A stretch of 64,000 nucleotides of DNA from NCBI GenBank assembly GCA_011799875.1, contig CM022301.1, forward strand, positions 85,393,667-85,457,666, written 5' to 3'. The stretch is from Thinopyrum elongatum. Lineage: Eukaryota; Streptophyta; Magnoliopsida; Poales; Poaceae. Positions within the stretch are counted from its first letter, which is position 1. The number at the start of each line of letters is the position of its first letter. Position numbers and translations under genes: made by a program. Positions 22,601-34,126 of the stretch are shown here, in pieces. The notes beneath the pieces were generated by a model. That model saw nothing but the letters and a program-made list of their open reading frames with translations. It was not told the DNA's origin and searched no databases.

Positions 22601-23221
22601 GGGCCGGCGCGCCGACGCAGATCATTCGCCTACAAATATACGTACTTGCGAACTTCGCCCGTGTGATCAATCAAGTAGACTAATTAACACCCGGCAAATA
22701 AATAATAAAAACTTATAAACAGGATCTTTCAGATCACCCAGAGAGCAACAGACTTAAATTTTCTTGAACAATCAGGGAGCAACAGATTGGTGAACGCGAT
22801 TATTAGCCCGTCGGGATCGGCCGTATGATGCCACGCGAAGCTTCCTACAACCAAGAATGAATCATTTTCCTCTGTTATGATTAATTCGTCAGTGAGTGTG
22901 AGCTAGCTGCACGGCTGCAACATGGCATGTTCGCCTACAGGGGGTGTACATACACGTCGATGTCGGCGACAACAGTGGCAGTACAAGTAGTAGTATATTG
23001 CAAGGGGTGTGGATCTAAGCTGTCACACCCCGTATCCGTACGTATGACCAGAGGGTTCAGATCTGTTTGAATCCACGGACACCCGTATCTTAAGGGCCAT
23101 GTAGAGTATTACTACTACATGGTACCGTTGCACGATCACCGACCTGTGAAGTAAAATCATCTCGGCCTTACAACCTCGTTTAATGCAGTGGGTAAAAAGA
23201 AAAAGCTCAGAAGTGTTATTA
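22601..23221. other. Low-copy-looking intergenic sequence
   Basis: Balanced composition with no repeated words, no terminal repeats and no ORF above about 70 codons. This is one of the few stretches in the window that I cannot tie to a repeat. Confidence 0.4.
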
Positions 23222-23346
23222 GGGCATCCCAACCCGAACCCTTAAACCTCTCGCTACTGTACGGTCTGGACGTGTTTTGTCATCCGACACGGTCCTGTAT
23301 CGGTTTGTCAATCGGTCCGGATGCATTTTTTTCGCAAACCCGAGAC

Positions 23347-23351
<5 letters not shown>

Positions 23352-23390
<39 letters not shown>
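23352..23390 (+). repeat. Poly-G tract, 39 bases
   Basis: Thirty-nine uninterrupted G residues inside the Harbinger-type element. Very long for a mononucleotide G repeat; slippage or an assembly error is possible. Confidence 0.9.
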
Positions 23391-23393
<3 letters not shown>

Positions 23394-23807
23394 TTGCGGG
23401 GCGTCCGGATCACTGCCACGCTTGCGTCTGGCAACCATGGCCCATCTAAAAAAATATTCCGCCTCTCCTGCACTTTCCATCCAACGCCGCGCCGCTTGCC
23501 GTGCCGCATTCATGCCGGCCAAGAGCATGCAGCGGCTGGCATTAATGTCGAGCGACGTGATCAGATGTGAAGGCAGCGCTGACGGACGCGACCTCTCAAG
23601 CGTTGCCGCGTCAATGTGGACGCCGTGTCCCGAGAAACCAACTCCGACCGCTACGTTGCATTGAAGAGGGCTCACCGGCCCTTCGCATGGCCTCGCCGCG
23701 GCTATTTAAGCCGTGTGCCGGCAATGCAGGCATCCACACTACATCGTCTCCTAGCCCTTCCTCCTCCCAGTGCCCATCCTCTTCACCGAGCATCTCCAAC
23801 TCTGACG

Positions 23808-24690
23808 ATGCCGAAATCCTGGTTCTCCGCACCGGTAGGCGAAGGTGGCGGCAGTTCTTCATCAAGCGGATCATGGCGCCGCCGCCCTCGCTCTCCAGGC
23901 CCCTCGGCATCCATGGCGGCCGGCGCCTCCGACAAGGAGGAGATCATCATCTCCTCTAGTGACGAGGAGGACCAGGCGCCGCCGTAGGAGCACCAGCCGC
24001 AACAGCAGTCGTGCCTACTCGCTGAGGCCGCTCTGACGGACAAAGAATTCATCTATGATATGGAGACCATGACGGAGCGATCACTCCGTCATATGGACCC
24101 AACACCACCCTCGTCGCCGCATGCGGTCAACAAGGAGTCGCCATCCCCGCCGCGCTACTACGTTAAGCGGGAGCCGGCATCCCCTCTTCGGCGGGTGAAG
24201 GAGGATCCCACGTCCCCCCGTGCAACTGTTGTGGCGTCCAGATCGGACGTCGAGCTGCCGCCCACGATCACCAAGGCGCCCGACCGCATCGTCCACTACC
24301 TCGGAGGCAGCGATGACGGTGGTCCCTCGGGCTCGAGGGACGTCGTGTCCGAGGAGGAGCGGGCGGCGTGGCAACAGGCACGCTACGAGTGGTGCAATGC
24401 CGTCCACCGCTTCGCGTTTGCCAAATCGGACGCGGTGCCAGAATGGGTCCGCAATGACCCAGACCTCGCCACCACCATCGCCTTAACGGCGAGCTCGCCA
24501 AGATCAGCGAGGAGTGGTCACTTAACGACTACTCCACAAACATCGGTAGGGGCAAGGTTGCCGCCAGGGCTCCACATGCGTTGTCAGGATTGGTCACGGC
24601 AGCCCTCCGCACCGTGCAGGAGGAAGCGGTGCGCCAGACTGCGGATGGAGAAGGCTGCTTAAATTTGTCCATTTTTTCAAATCTTGTTTG
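23808..24690 (+). pseudogene. Element-borne ORF of unknown function (Ser/Pro-rich with KREPASP and KEDPTSP motifs)
   Basis: The frame from ATG 23808 starts MPKSWFSAPVGEGGG. It reads through a single TAG at 23985-23987 and stays open to 24662. Early residues are serine-rich and acidic (KEEIIISSSDEEDQ); the middle has VKREPASPLRRVKEDPTSP, which resembles tandem SUMO-type psi-K-x-E sites, and then a tryptophan-containing helical part (AAWQQARYEWCNAVHRFAFA). Near 24483 another frame takes over plausibly (LNGELAKISEEW) and ends near 24690, so a frameshift is likely. There is no DDE or Myb domain that I can recognise. It lies inside the 1.6 kb TTA-flanked element, so it may be a captured host gene or an old accessory gene. 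Confidence 0.5.
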
Positions 24691-24808
24691 AAATTATTGC
24701 GGATAGCATTGGATGGTTGGCTACCGCATCCATGTCGACGGACTGGTCCTCCCGGTCCGCAGACGGATGTGATGTCTGTTTCGTAGGTCAGCGTTGGAGA
24801 TGCCCTTA

Positions 24809-25494
24809 TGTCGCTTTCGTTCATACAGGTTGGGAGAGTGTTCATCGATGTAGGGCCTAATAATGGTGCTACCTTAAGAGTGCCAAGTAAGAAAAATGCT
24901 AACCTAAAGAAAAAAACTAGTAAAAAGGCTTATCTTCTGCTAACGAGCAACTCTAACAAGCCCCCTAAAATTTAGAGGTGTAAACGAACGAGTATCCTTT
25001 AGAGGAGTACTTTTACTCCTCTAAAAAAATGGTTGTTTCTAACCAAACCCCTAAACTTAATAGAGTAAAATTTTGTTTGGCTCATACATTTCGTCGAACA
25101 CTTACTATGTGGCGAGCAACGACGATGGTGAACACACCGGAGAGCACGTTCGACACGCATGTCGCAGTGGGTCATGTGTGCCATCGCCGCTGTAGGTGTC
25201 ATCGATCACCAAGATATCAAGAAAGCATAGGAGAATCAGCGGGGGGCCATGGAGGTGTTCAAGAGCGTGGACTTCATGTGACCGCGGAACCCTAGCGTGT
25301 TGCACAATGCGGTGTGGGCGGTACAGCGCCTACGTCGTCCTCCACGTCACTTCTACTAACGATGGAGTTGTTGGATTTCCTCGAAGAGGAAGGGTGATGT
25401 AGCATAACAACTGAAAGTATTTCCCTTAGTTAAGAACCAAGGTTTATCGAACCAGTAGGAGGCACCACATTGACAATGTTAGCAGTACCTACAC
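24809..25494. other. Intergenic, with an LTR-like scrap at about 25370-25490
   Basis: 24945-25080 contains GAGCAACTCTAACAAGCCCC, similar to the ends of some DNA transposons, but no partner end was found. TCCTCGAAGAGGAAGGGTGA and GAACCAAGGTTTATCGAACC near 25376-25460 resemble a phrase very common in wheat LTR elements. No gene is supported. Confidence 0.4.
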
Positions 25495-25915
25495 TGACGG
25501 GGTCCTGTACCGGGGGTAGCTAACACCCAGGAGCCCGCCTCATCAACCACAAGGGGACCCAACAGGCCCAGGACACGTTGCAAACCCTAGGAGGCAAGAC
25601 GACCTTATTGATGCCCAAGACTAGAGGGCGGTAGCGCCCCAGATTGCATCCGACAGGTAAACCCTAGGCCCCTCTTGTCTATATAAAGGGAGGTCTAGGT
25701 TGTCCATTGCTCATCTATCCTCAGATAGGAGAACTCTCGATAGCAATCTCATACACCATTGTAACCCCTTGCACGAGGTATCACTCCAATGTGAATCGCC
25801 AAAACCGACAGGACATAGGGTATTACTCTCCGAAGGCCCGAACCTGGATAAACCCCTCGTGTGACCTCCGAACCATGACTTCCGGCTACCCTTGGACCCC
25901 TACCGAGGGATCTAA
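25495..25915 (+). repeat. 5' LTR of element A (right edge approximate)
   Basis: A short LTR of about 420 bases with TATA box and phrases (GCACGAGGTATCACTCC, GGCCCGAACCTGGATAAAC) typical of the 3' end of Gypsy LTRs. I could not place the exact CA end or the primer site; the latter may be near TTTGCTCCGCCA (25922). Confidence 0.5.
25679..25688 (+). promoter_or_regulatory. TATA box of element A LTR
   Basis: CTATATAAAG lies about 185 bases into the LTR. Confidence 0.6.
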
Positions 25916-26536
25916 TGGGAATTTGCTCCGCCAGTTAGCGAGTCAGGGACAGGCATCGCCAGCTGGAGACAGATCATGGATCGGATCTTCTTCTGCTTCT
26001 GGCAGCCTACCGCCAGGAGAAACCCTGACTTTCGACTCCCCGATGTTTACCGCCAACAGGGCAGGCCGGGTCGACGTCCACCCACTGGCCAGCCTCATCA
26101 CCAGGGGCCTCCCAAGGAGCCCTGCGCCACCCGCGTTCGGCCTGGACAGCATGCGGCACCGCCGAGCCCAGCGGGACCCATGATTGGATTCCTCCCCGTC
26201 TACGAAACGTAAATCGCACCAGCTACCTAGCTGGTCGCAATGGTCCGGGGCATCTGTCATCTTAACCAGGCGTCGAAGGACTGCCTCATTACCAACCTAG
26301 ATACCTGCGAGGACACCAACGCAATCGGTGTCACCACACACGACGAGGAGAGCGACACATCACCAATCCGCCTCACCAACGAGGATCAAAACGCCAGCCT
26401 CCCGCCCTTCCGCGCGGTCAAATACTCCGACCTCTGCGGAGAGACGGGGTCCTCCACAGGCTCGGGGACCGTCGTCTCCACTGGTCAGGAGACCTCTGAG
26501 TCCAAGCCCCCCTGGGCGATTTTTCTCCACTAGGTC

Positions 26537-27444
26537 ATGATGACGGAGCCGACCACGAACGCGCTGCACACAACGGAGGCGATGGAGGCCGCTGCCTCCG
26601 AACCTCCGGTGTCGGGGTTGATAGCCACCACGACGCAACCCCAAACCAACCCCATGCTGACACCTCAACCACAAATAAGTACATGCCTTCCTTTGAGCTC
26701 ACCGGCGGAGCCGACCACGGAGGTCACCCCACTGCCACCTCCAACTCCAGCCCGCGGCCTCCAAGCAGCGGCGACGCTGGCTGGTCGGCTGCAAGCCACG
26801 CTAGGAGATCCTAAACTTCTGGCCGACCTTACTCACGTGCTCCACAGGACGGTGGAGCTCTAGGATAACATCTCATGATCAAGGGAAAAGTTGGTGGGTA
26901 CCAAGGGATCCTATCCGCTGCCAACCACCCAGCCCGCGAGCATCGTCAGGGATCCATCCAGCGACCAGAGGCCGCACTGGTAGCCGGACTCACACACACC
27001 AGAGCCAACAGAGCTCCCAACACCAGCCCAAAGTATACAAGAAGCAGTTACGTTGGTCGACAAGCTCAGAGCTAGGCCTACAGACCCCGGGATCCTGGAC
27101 GACCTCATCAAAGCCGTGCACAGGACGACCGAGCTCCAAAGAAAGCAAATAAACTATGCACATGGCATCCTACGATCATCCCATGAGGAGCCAACTCCAG
27201 TAGGCTAGGACACAGGCAGATCGGAGGAGCACAATGCGGCATTAGGCGTCGATGACCTCCGCCATACAATACAAGCCACGAAGACAGGGCACCAAGGAGG
27301 GTCCGTTCGCGACCGCCTCGGTTTTCGACCAGACCTTCGTGATCACCTACGAGCCCGGGCCATGGAGTTCTATGGGCCAGAATACGAAGCCCCAATACCT
27401 CGGGTGACGTCCGGCATTGCAGCTGCATGCTTCAGCTATGAGGT
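26537..27444 (+). pseudogene. Element A gag, N-terminal part, broken
   Basis: An open frame from 26537 encodes a low-complexity proline- and threonine-rich N-terminus with a helical end (LLADLTHVLHRTVEL) and stops at 26863. The region to 27444 then needs other frames. The last stretch before B reads RPDLRDHLRARAMEFYGPEY and PIPRVTSGIAAACFSYEV, which leads into the capsid domain found at 43313. The N-terminal spacer of Gypsy gag is usually variable, so the identification rests mainly on the second part. Several stops and frameshifts show that it is dead apart from the split by B. Confidence 0.5.
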
Positions 27445-29021
27445 TGATACGTCTCCAATGTATCTATAATTTTTGATTGTTCCATGCTGTTATATTATCA
27501 TTCTTGGATGTTTTATATTCATTTTATAGCAACTTTATATCATTTTTTGGGACTAACCTATTGACATAGTGCCCAGTGTGAGTTGCTATTTTTTGCTTGT
27601 TTTTTTACTTCGCAGAATATCAGTACCAAACGGAGTCCAAACGCAGCAAAACTTTTTGGAGATTTTTTTGGACCAGAAGACACCTTGGGGATCAAGAAAG
27701 CACATGGGAGGAGGCCAATGGGGCACAAGATACACCAGGGCGCGCCCAGGAGCCCAGGGGCGCCCTAATGTATCTTGGGGCCCACGGAGGTGTCCTCCAC
27801 CGCCTCTTCGCACTATAAATTCCCAAATATTCCAGAAACCCTAGGGGAGTCGACGAAACACAATTCCAACCGCCGCAATTTCCAGAACCATGAGATCCAA
27901 TCTAACACCATCATGGAGGGGTTCATCATCCTCATTGGTGCCTCTCCGATGAGGCGTGAGTAGTCCACCATAGACCTAAGGGTCCGTAGGCAGTAACTAG
28001 ATGGCTTCTTCTCTCTTTTTTCTTCTCAATACAATGGACTCTTGGAGATCTATTTGATGTAAACCTTTTTGCAGTGTGTTTGTTGGGATCCGATGAACTT
28101 TAAGTTTATGATCAGATCTATATCCATGAATATTATTTGAGTTTTCTTTGATCTCTTATATGCATGATTATTTATAGCCTCATATTTCTTCTTTGAATCT
28201 TTGGTTTAGTTAGGCCAACTAGATCGATTTTTCTTTCCATGGGAAGAGGAGCTTTGTGATGGGTTCGATCTTGCGGTGTCCTCTCCCAGTGATAGAAGGG
28301 GTAGCGAGGCACGCATGTATCGTTGCTATTAAGGATAACAAGATGGGGTCTATTCCTACATGAATAGATCTTGTCTACATCATGTCATCGTTCTTATTGC
28401 ATTACTCCATTTCTCCATGAACTTAATACACTAGATGCATGCTGGATAGCGATCGATGTGTGGAGTAATAGTAGTAGATGCAGGCAGGAGTCGGTCTACT
28501 AATCTTGTACGTGATGCCTATATATTGATCATTGCCTTGGATATCGTCATAATTATTCGATCTTCTATCGATTGACCAACAGTAATTTGTTTACCCACCG
28601 TATGCTATTTTCTCGAGAGAAGCCACTAGTGAAATCTACGGCCCTCGGGTCTATCTTTTATCATATTGCTTTCCGATCCATTTTTCATCGCATTTGTTTT
28701 CAGATCTATTATTCCAAAAACCCAAAAATACTTTGCTGCACTTTTCATTTGCATATTTTATTTCGCGTTTTATTCAGATCTATTTATCCAAACACAAACA
28801 AAACAATCTATCTTTTTACCGTGGAGGGATTGACAACCCCTCTTACGCGTTGGGTTGTGAGGATTTGTTCTTTGTGTGCAGGTACCGTTTACATAGTGTT
28901 GCTTGGTTCTCCTACTAGATTGATACCTTGCTTTCATAACTGAGGAAAATACGTACCGTAGCTGTACTGCATCATCCCTTCCTCTTTGGTGAAATACCAA
29001 CGCAGTTTCAAGCCGCATCCA
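27445..29021 (+). repeat. 5' LTR of element B (about 1577 bp)
   Basis: From TGATACGTCTCC to GCCGCATCCA. By eye it differs from the 3' LTR at about 18-20 of the first 300 bases. ORFs inside are shadows. Confidence 0.8.
27813..27820 (+). promoter_or_regulatory. TATA box of element B LTR
   Basis: CTATAAAT before TCCCAAATATTC, repeated in the 3' LTR at 42138-42145. Confidence 0.65.
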
Positions 29022-29033
29022 AAGGAATTTCCA

Positions 29034-29049
29034 GCGCCGTTGCCGGGGA
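29034..29049 (+). other. Primer binding site of element B
   Basis: GCGCCGTTGCCGGGGA matches the primer site of element C (TGGCGCCGTTGCCGGGGA), the Athila-type site complementary to a tRNA-Asp 3' end. The first bases TG are changed here (CCA GCGCC). Confidence 0.65.
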
Positions 29050-29245
29050 TACATCATCAACATCTATCAGGTTCCTAATCACAAATCTCATCTCCTTGCA
29101 ATTTATGTTATTTGGCATTTGCCTCTCGTTTTCATCTCCCCCACTTCACAAAATTTACCGTTTTATTTGCCTTCTCTTTTCCGTTTGCCTTTTTCTTGTT
29201 AGATCTATCTTTTTGCTTGCAAACTCGTTTGCCTACTTTGTTGCT

Positions 29246-29809
29246 ATGGATATCATGACTACCCCTCCTTTTTCACCAGACTTTGAAGTTTTATACTTCA
29301 AGCAAAAACAAGGAGAAAATTTGAAAGATGCTTGGTATAGGTTAATGGAATCCTATCGCATTTGCAATCTGAAAGGAGATGCAAAGATTTTGCTTCGTAA
29401 TTTTTACATAGGACTAGCTTTGCATCATAGAAAACTTTTGGATTTCGCCGCAAAAGGGAACTTTATTGAGCTTGATGCTAATGCCGCTTATGAAATCCTA
29501 GAGGGAACATTGGGAGTTCCACCATCAAAAAAGGGGTTTTCTTTTACACATGAAGGGGTTCAAATTTTAGACAAATTGGGTGATTTACATAAACATTTGG
29601 TTGAGTTGCAAAAATATAATGAACCTCTCAAACACATTAGTGGAAACCTCAATCGCACGAATACTTTGATTACTCTTTGCAATAAGCGTTTGGATATTTT
29701 AGATCTCAAGATGGTTTCTTTTCATGAGAATTTAGCGAAGCATAAAGAGCCTCCAGGGTTTGAGAAAGCCCTCACAAAAGTAGCGAAAACCAAAGATGAC
29801 AATACTTGA
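29246..29809 (+). CDS. gag-like protein of element B (188 aa)
   Basis: Start ATG 29246 is chosen because the upstream part of the open frame (from 29096) is hydrophobic leader translation. The product begins MDIMTTPPFSPDFEVLYF and contains GENLKDAWYRLMESYRIC, then LLRNFYIGLALHHRKLLDFA and a downstream ALDAN/YEILEG-like region. This is the second half of a Retrotrans_gag capsid domain (compare the SIAQAWGRL part of gag in element C). A charged helical C-terminus follows (KHLVELQKYNEPLKHISGN). No zinc knuckle or protease is present. The frame is uninterrupted, which contrasts with the broken genes around it. It may package B RNA into particles, with the enzymes coming from another element; that is inference. 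Confidence 0.65.
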   Translation: MDIMTTPPFSPDFEVLYFKQKQGENLKDAWYRLMESYRICNLKGDAKILLRNFYIGLALHHRKLLDFAAKGNFIELDANAAYEILEGTLGVPPSKKGFSFTHEGVQILDKLGDLHKHLVELQKYNEPLKHISGNLNRTNTLITLCNKRLDILDLKMVSFHENLAKHKEPPGFEKALTKVAKTKDDNT

Positions 29810-32275
29810 ATCTATGCATTATGCCTAGCTAGGGGCATAAAACGATAGCGCTTGTTGGGAAGCAACCCAATAAATAAAATTTATTTTTGCCTTTTTATTT
29901 CTGTTCTTGAGTGTTTGCACAATTATGCCTCTGTTATGATTATGTTTTTTTATGTTTTATTAGTTTTTGTGCCAAGTAAAGCCTTTGGGATAGCTTTGGT
30001 GATAGTTGATTTGATCCTGTTGAAAAAACAGAAACTTTTACGTCCAGTAACAGAATTGTTTAAATTCACATATGCGACGAAAAATTCTGAATTTTTTACA
30101 CATGATTTATATACAAATTTCCTCCATTTTAATAATTTTTCAGAAATTTTGGAGTTACATAAGTATGAGAACAATTCGCATCTTTACAGACTGTTCTGTT
30201 TTTGACAGATTCTGTTTTCTTTGCATTGTGTACTTATTTTGATGAATCTATGGAATGTATTGGAGGGTATAAGCCATGGAAAAGTTAAAATACAGTAGAT
30301 ATAATGCAATAACAAAATTTGAATGGGTTTGCAATAGTACTTAAAGTAAAGATTGGTTTTCTTATACTAACGGATCTCACGAAGGTTTTGTTAAGTTTTG
30401 TGTGATTGAAGTTTTCAAATTTTGGGTGAGATCACGATGGATGAAGGAATAAGGAGTGTCAATAACCTAAGCTTGGGGATGCCCCATGGCACCCCAAGTT
30501 AATATTCAAGGAGAACCAAGCAACTAAGCTTGGGGATGCCCCGGAAGGCATCCCCTCTTTCTTCTAATGACCATCGGTATTTTACTTGGAGCTATATTTT
30601 TATTCGTCACATATCATGAGTTTTGCTTGGAGCTTCTTGTATTATATGAGTATTTGCTTGTTTTTCTTGGTCACAAGTATTCTTGCTGGACACACCTATT
30701 TGAGAGAGCCAAAAATTATGATATGACTTGTTAGAATTGCTCTATATGCTTCACTTAAATTTTTTGAGCTATGGAATTGCTCTAGTGCTTCACTTATATC
30801 TTTTTGAGCATGGTGTGCTTTAATATTTTTGAATAAATCCTCTCATGCTGTACTTAGATTAATTTGAGAGTTAGTAAAGTTTTGAAGAAATCCTCTCATG
30901 CTTCACTTATATTATTTTGAGAGAAGAAATTTTTTATGCTCATGTTCTTCACTTAAATTTATTTGAGCTTGTCAAAAGCAATTGCAACATATGAAACTAG
31001 TCCCAAAGTGATAGATATTCAAGAGGGATATAATAAAAACTTTCATGAAGATCATTGGACAAAGTAAACTTAATTCTTTGTAATAGTTTTGAGATATGAT
31101 GATAGTAATATATGAGTCATGTAGGTGAGTAATTATGCTTTAGTAAGAATATTGGTGTTAAGGTTTATGATTCCCTATGCAAGCACAAAAGTCAATAGTT
31201 ATTCAATGAAATTACATCCTACTTGTGGTACATTATTCGGTGTTAGTTATGCTCAATGCTCGCTTATGTGAATTTCCGCTTCTTGGTTGGTTGCTCCTCA
31301 ATCTTTTTGCTAGCCTCCACTTGTACTAAGTAGAAATACTACTTGTGCATCCAAAATCTTTAAACCCAGTTTTGCCATATGAGTCCACCATACCTACCTA
31401 TATGCGGCATTTCCGTGCCGTTCTAAGCAAATTTGTATGTGCCAACTCTAATTTTTCAAAATGAATTTCCTTTTTGTGTGCCCGTAACGCTGATGAAGCG
31501 ACAGGGGGTGGCCAATATTTTCCATGCTAGATGTGTCATTCTCAAGATGAGTGTTTATTCACTTGTCATTGCACGAGAGTATGGTGGTAATAGGCATGCC
31601 CAGTCCCGAAATGAAAAAGAAATTTACTTTATGTTGTCAAATAATAAATTCCTTGGAAAGTGTTGGTATGGACGGTACCCGTGGATACGGCTAGCCGTGG
31701 AATGTGAAAGTATGGTGGAAAAAGGAATAAACTTTATTTTATGTTTGGGAACCGCCTATGATATATCTAGCATGGAAAGTGTTGGGAATTACTCGGTCAT
31801 TTTTGTTGACAGGAAAAACATACCTCTAAAAAAATCTCAATTTAAGCTTTGAGCTTTGGCACCTCTACAAATCCCTACTTCCCTCTGCGAAGGGCCTATC
31901 TATTTACTTTATGCAATTTTTATTTTTATTTGAGTCTCCATCTTCTCTTATAAAGCACCAACTAGGGAGCACTATGATCATACTTGTGCATTGGATGTAG
32001 CTAATATTCGAGTGTGTTTCATGAATGGATCAATGATTGAGCATGATGGGCTACGGATAACTAACTTTAGTGTTGATATTTTGAAAAACATGGTTGCTTA
32101 TTGATATGCTTGAGTATTGAAGTTATCATGTCAAATATAGACTATTGCTTTGAACCATCTAAAAGTCCAAATGTCCATGCTACAAAAGAAAGAATATGTG
32201 ATGAACATGTTAGGCAGCATTCCACATCAAAAATGCTGTTTTTATCATTTACGTACTTGAGGACGAGCAGGAATT
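29810..32275 (+). other. Long 3' noncoding region of element B
   Basis: No pol. It holds a small hairpin at 29855-29870 (TTGGG / CCCAA), two strong hairpins at 30472-30555 and, at 30700-30960, a degenerate repeat of TGCTTCACTTAnATTnTTTGAG. The 117-codon frame at 29852-30205 and the 139-codon frame at 31433-31852 have no known motif; the first reads through sequence I recall as conserved noncoding in related elements. Confidence 0.6.
30472..30555 (+). other. Two tandem RNA hairpins in element B
   Basis: Hairpin 1 (30472-30498): CTTGGGG pairs with CCCCAAG and TGCC with GGCA, loop CCAT, one bulged A. Hairpin 2 (30532-30555): GGGGATGCC pairs with GGCATCCCC, loop CCGGAA. Each is preceded by AAGCTTGGGG, the same word as the polypurine tract. 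Confidence 0.75.
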
Positions 32276-32289
32276 AAGCTTGGGGATGC
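32276..32289 (+). other. Polypurine tract of element B
   Basis: AAGCTTGGGGATGC lies directly before the 3' LTR start TGATACG. Confidence 0.65.
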
Positions 32290-32589
32290 TGATACGTCTC
32301 CAACGTATCTATAATTTTTTATTGTTCCATGCTGTTATATTATCATTCTTGGATGTTTTATATTCATTTTATAGCAACTTTATATCATTTTTTGGGACTA
32401 ACCAATTGACATAGTGCCTAGTGCCAGTTGCTGTTTTTGCTTGTTTTTTACTTCGCAGAATATCAGTACCAAACGAAGTCCAAACGCAGCGGAACTTTTT
32501 AGAGATTTTTTTGGAACAGAAGACACCTTGGGAATCAAGAAAGCACCTGGGAGGAGGCCCGTGGGGCCCAAGATACACCAGGGCACGCC
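32290..32589 (+). repeat. 3' LTR of element B, first part
   Basis: Matches 27445 onward; interrupted after ACGCC (32585-32589) by element C and resumed at 42067 with GCGCC. Confidence 0.85.
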
Positions 32590-34110
32590 TGATGACCCAC
32601 AAGTATAGGGGATCTATCGTAGTCCTTTCGATAAGTAAGAGTGTCGAACCCAACGAGGAGCAGAAGGAAATGACAAGCGGTTTTCAGCAAGGTATTCTCT
32701 GCAAGCACTGAAATTATCGGTAACAGATAGTTGTGTGATAAGATAATTCGTAACGGGTAACAAGTAACAAAAGTAACCAAGGTGCAGCAAGGTGGCCCAA
32801 TCCTTTTTGTAGCAAAGGACAAGCCTGGACAAACTCTTATATAAAGCAAAGCGCTCCCGAGGATACATGGGAATTACTGTCAAGCTAGTTTTCATCATGC
32901 TCATATGATTCGCGTTCGTTACTTTGATAATTTGATATGTGGGTGGACCGGTGCTTGGGTGCTGTCCTTCCTTGGACAAGCCTCCCACTTATGACTAACC
33001 CCTCTCGCAAGCATCCGCAACTACGAAAGAAGAATTAAGATAAATCTAACCATAGCATGAAACATATGGATCCAAATCAGCCCCTTACGAAGCAACGCAT
33101 AAACTAGGGTTTAAGCTTCTGTCACTCTAGCAACCCATCATCTACTTATTACTTCCCAATGCCTTCCCCTAGGCCCAAATCATGGTGAAGTGTCATGTAG
33201 TCGATGTTCACATAACACCACTAGAGGAAAGACAACATACATCTCATCAAAATATCGAACGAATACCAAATTCACATGATTACTTATAACAAGACTTCTC
33301 CCATGTCCTCAGGAACAAACGTAACTACTCACAAAGCATATTCATGTTCATAATCAGAGGGGTATTGAATAGCATTAAGGATCTGAACATATGATCTTCC
33401 ACCGAATAAACCAACTAGCATCAACTACAAGGAGTAATCAACACTACTAGCAACCCACAGGTACCAATCTGAGGTTTTGAGACAAAGATCGGATACAAGA
33501 GATGAACTAGGGTTTGAGAGGAGATGGTGCTGGTGAATATGTTGATGGAGATTGACCCCCTCTCGATGAGAGGATCGTTGGTGATGACGATGGCTTCGAT
33601 TTCCCCCTCCCGGAGGGAAGTTTCTCCGGCAGAACAGCTCCACCGGAGCCCTAGATTGATTCTGCCCAGGTTCCGCCTCGAGACGGCGGCGCTTCGTCCT
33701 AAAAGCTTCCTTTTGATTTTTTTCAGGTAAAACACATCATATAACAGAAGATGGGCACCAGGGGCCTGCCAGGTGGCCCAGAAGGCAGGGAGGCGCGCCC
33801 AGGGGGTAGGGCGCGCCCCCACCCTTGTGGATGGCTGGTGGCCCCCCTCTGGTGCTTTCTTCGCCCAATATTTTTTATATATTCCAAAGTAATTCTCCGT
33901 GAAGTTTCAGGACTTTTGGAGTTGTGCAGAATAGGTCTCTCAGATTTGCTCCTTTTCCAGTCGAGAATTCCAGCTGCCGGCATTCTCCCTCTTCATGTAA
34001 CCTTTGTAAAATAAGAGAGAAAAGGCATAAATATTGTGATATAATGTGTAACAATAGCCCATAATGCAATAAATATTGATATAAAAGTATGATGCAAAAT
34101 GGACATATCA
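32590..34110 (-). repeat. 3' LTR of element C (1521 bp)
   Basis: Full-length LTR. By eye about 8 differences from the 5' LTR in the first 285 bases (right to left in element sense this is the LTR end), mostly C/T or G/A. Confidence 0.85.
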
Positions 34111-34126
34111 ACTCCCCCAAGCTTAG
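34111..34126 (-). other. Polypurine tract of element C
   Basis: On the minus strand CTAAGCTTGGGGGAGT ends directly at the LTR start TGATATG. Confidence 0.7.

Larger units (their letters stand above)
23222..24805. mobile_element. PIF/Harbinger-type transposon (1584 bp), non-autonomous
   Basis: It starts GGGCATCCCAAC and ends with the inverted form GTTGGAGATGCCC, flanked on both sides by TTA (23219-23221 and 24806-24808), the 3 bp duplication typical of PIF/Harbinger. It carries no DDE transposase. It holds a 39-base poly-G run and a broken reading frame (23808-24690) unlike any transposase I know. I recall similar GGGCATCTCCAAC-ended elements with acidic proline-rich ORFs as common in Triticeae. 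Confidence 0.75.
25495..27444 (+). mobile_element. Gypsy element A, left part (5' LTR, leader, gag start)
   Basis: It begins TGACGGGGTCC, has a TATA box at 25679 and ends where element B inserts. The gag reading frame is cut at 27444 and continues at 43313 after B; the flanking five bases (GAGGT and AAGGT) are the near-identical duplication made by B. The 3' part of A is missing because Copia element D cuts it at 44121. Confidence 0.7.

Noticed and set aside
29852..30205. 117-codon ORF with a hydrophobic segment after gag of element B (possible envelope-like gene)
   Set aside because: No signal peptide or other support; it reads through sequence I recall as conserved noncoding in related elements and starts within a hairpin region.
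31433..31852. 139-codon ORF in element B
   Set aside because: No recognised motif; composition like the surrounding noncoding region. I cannot support it as a gene.
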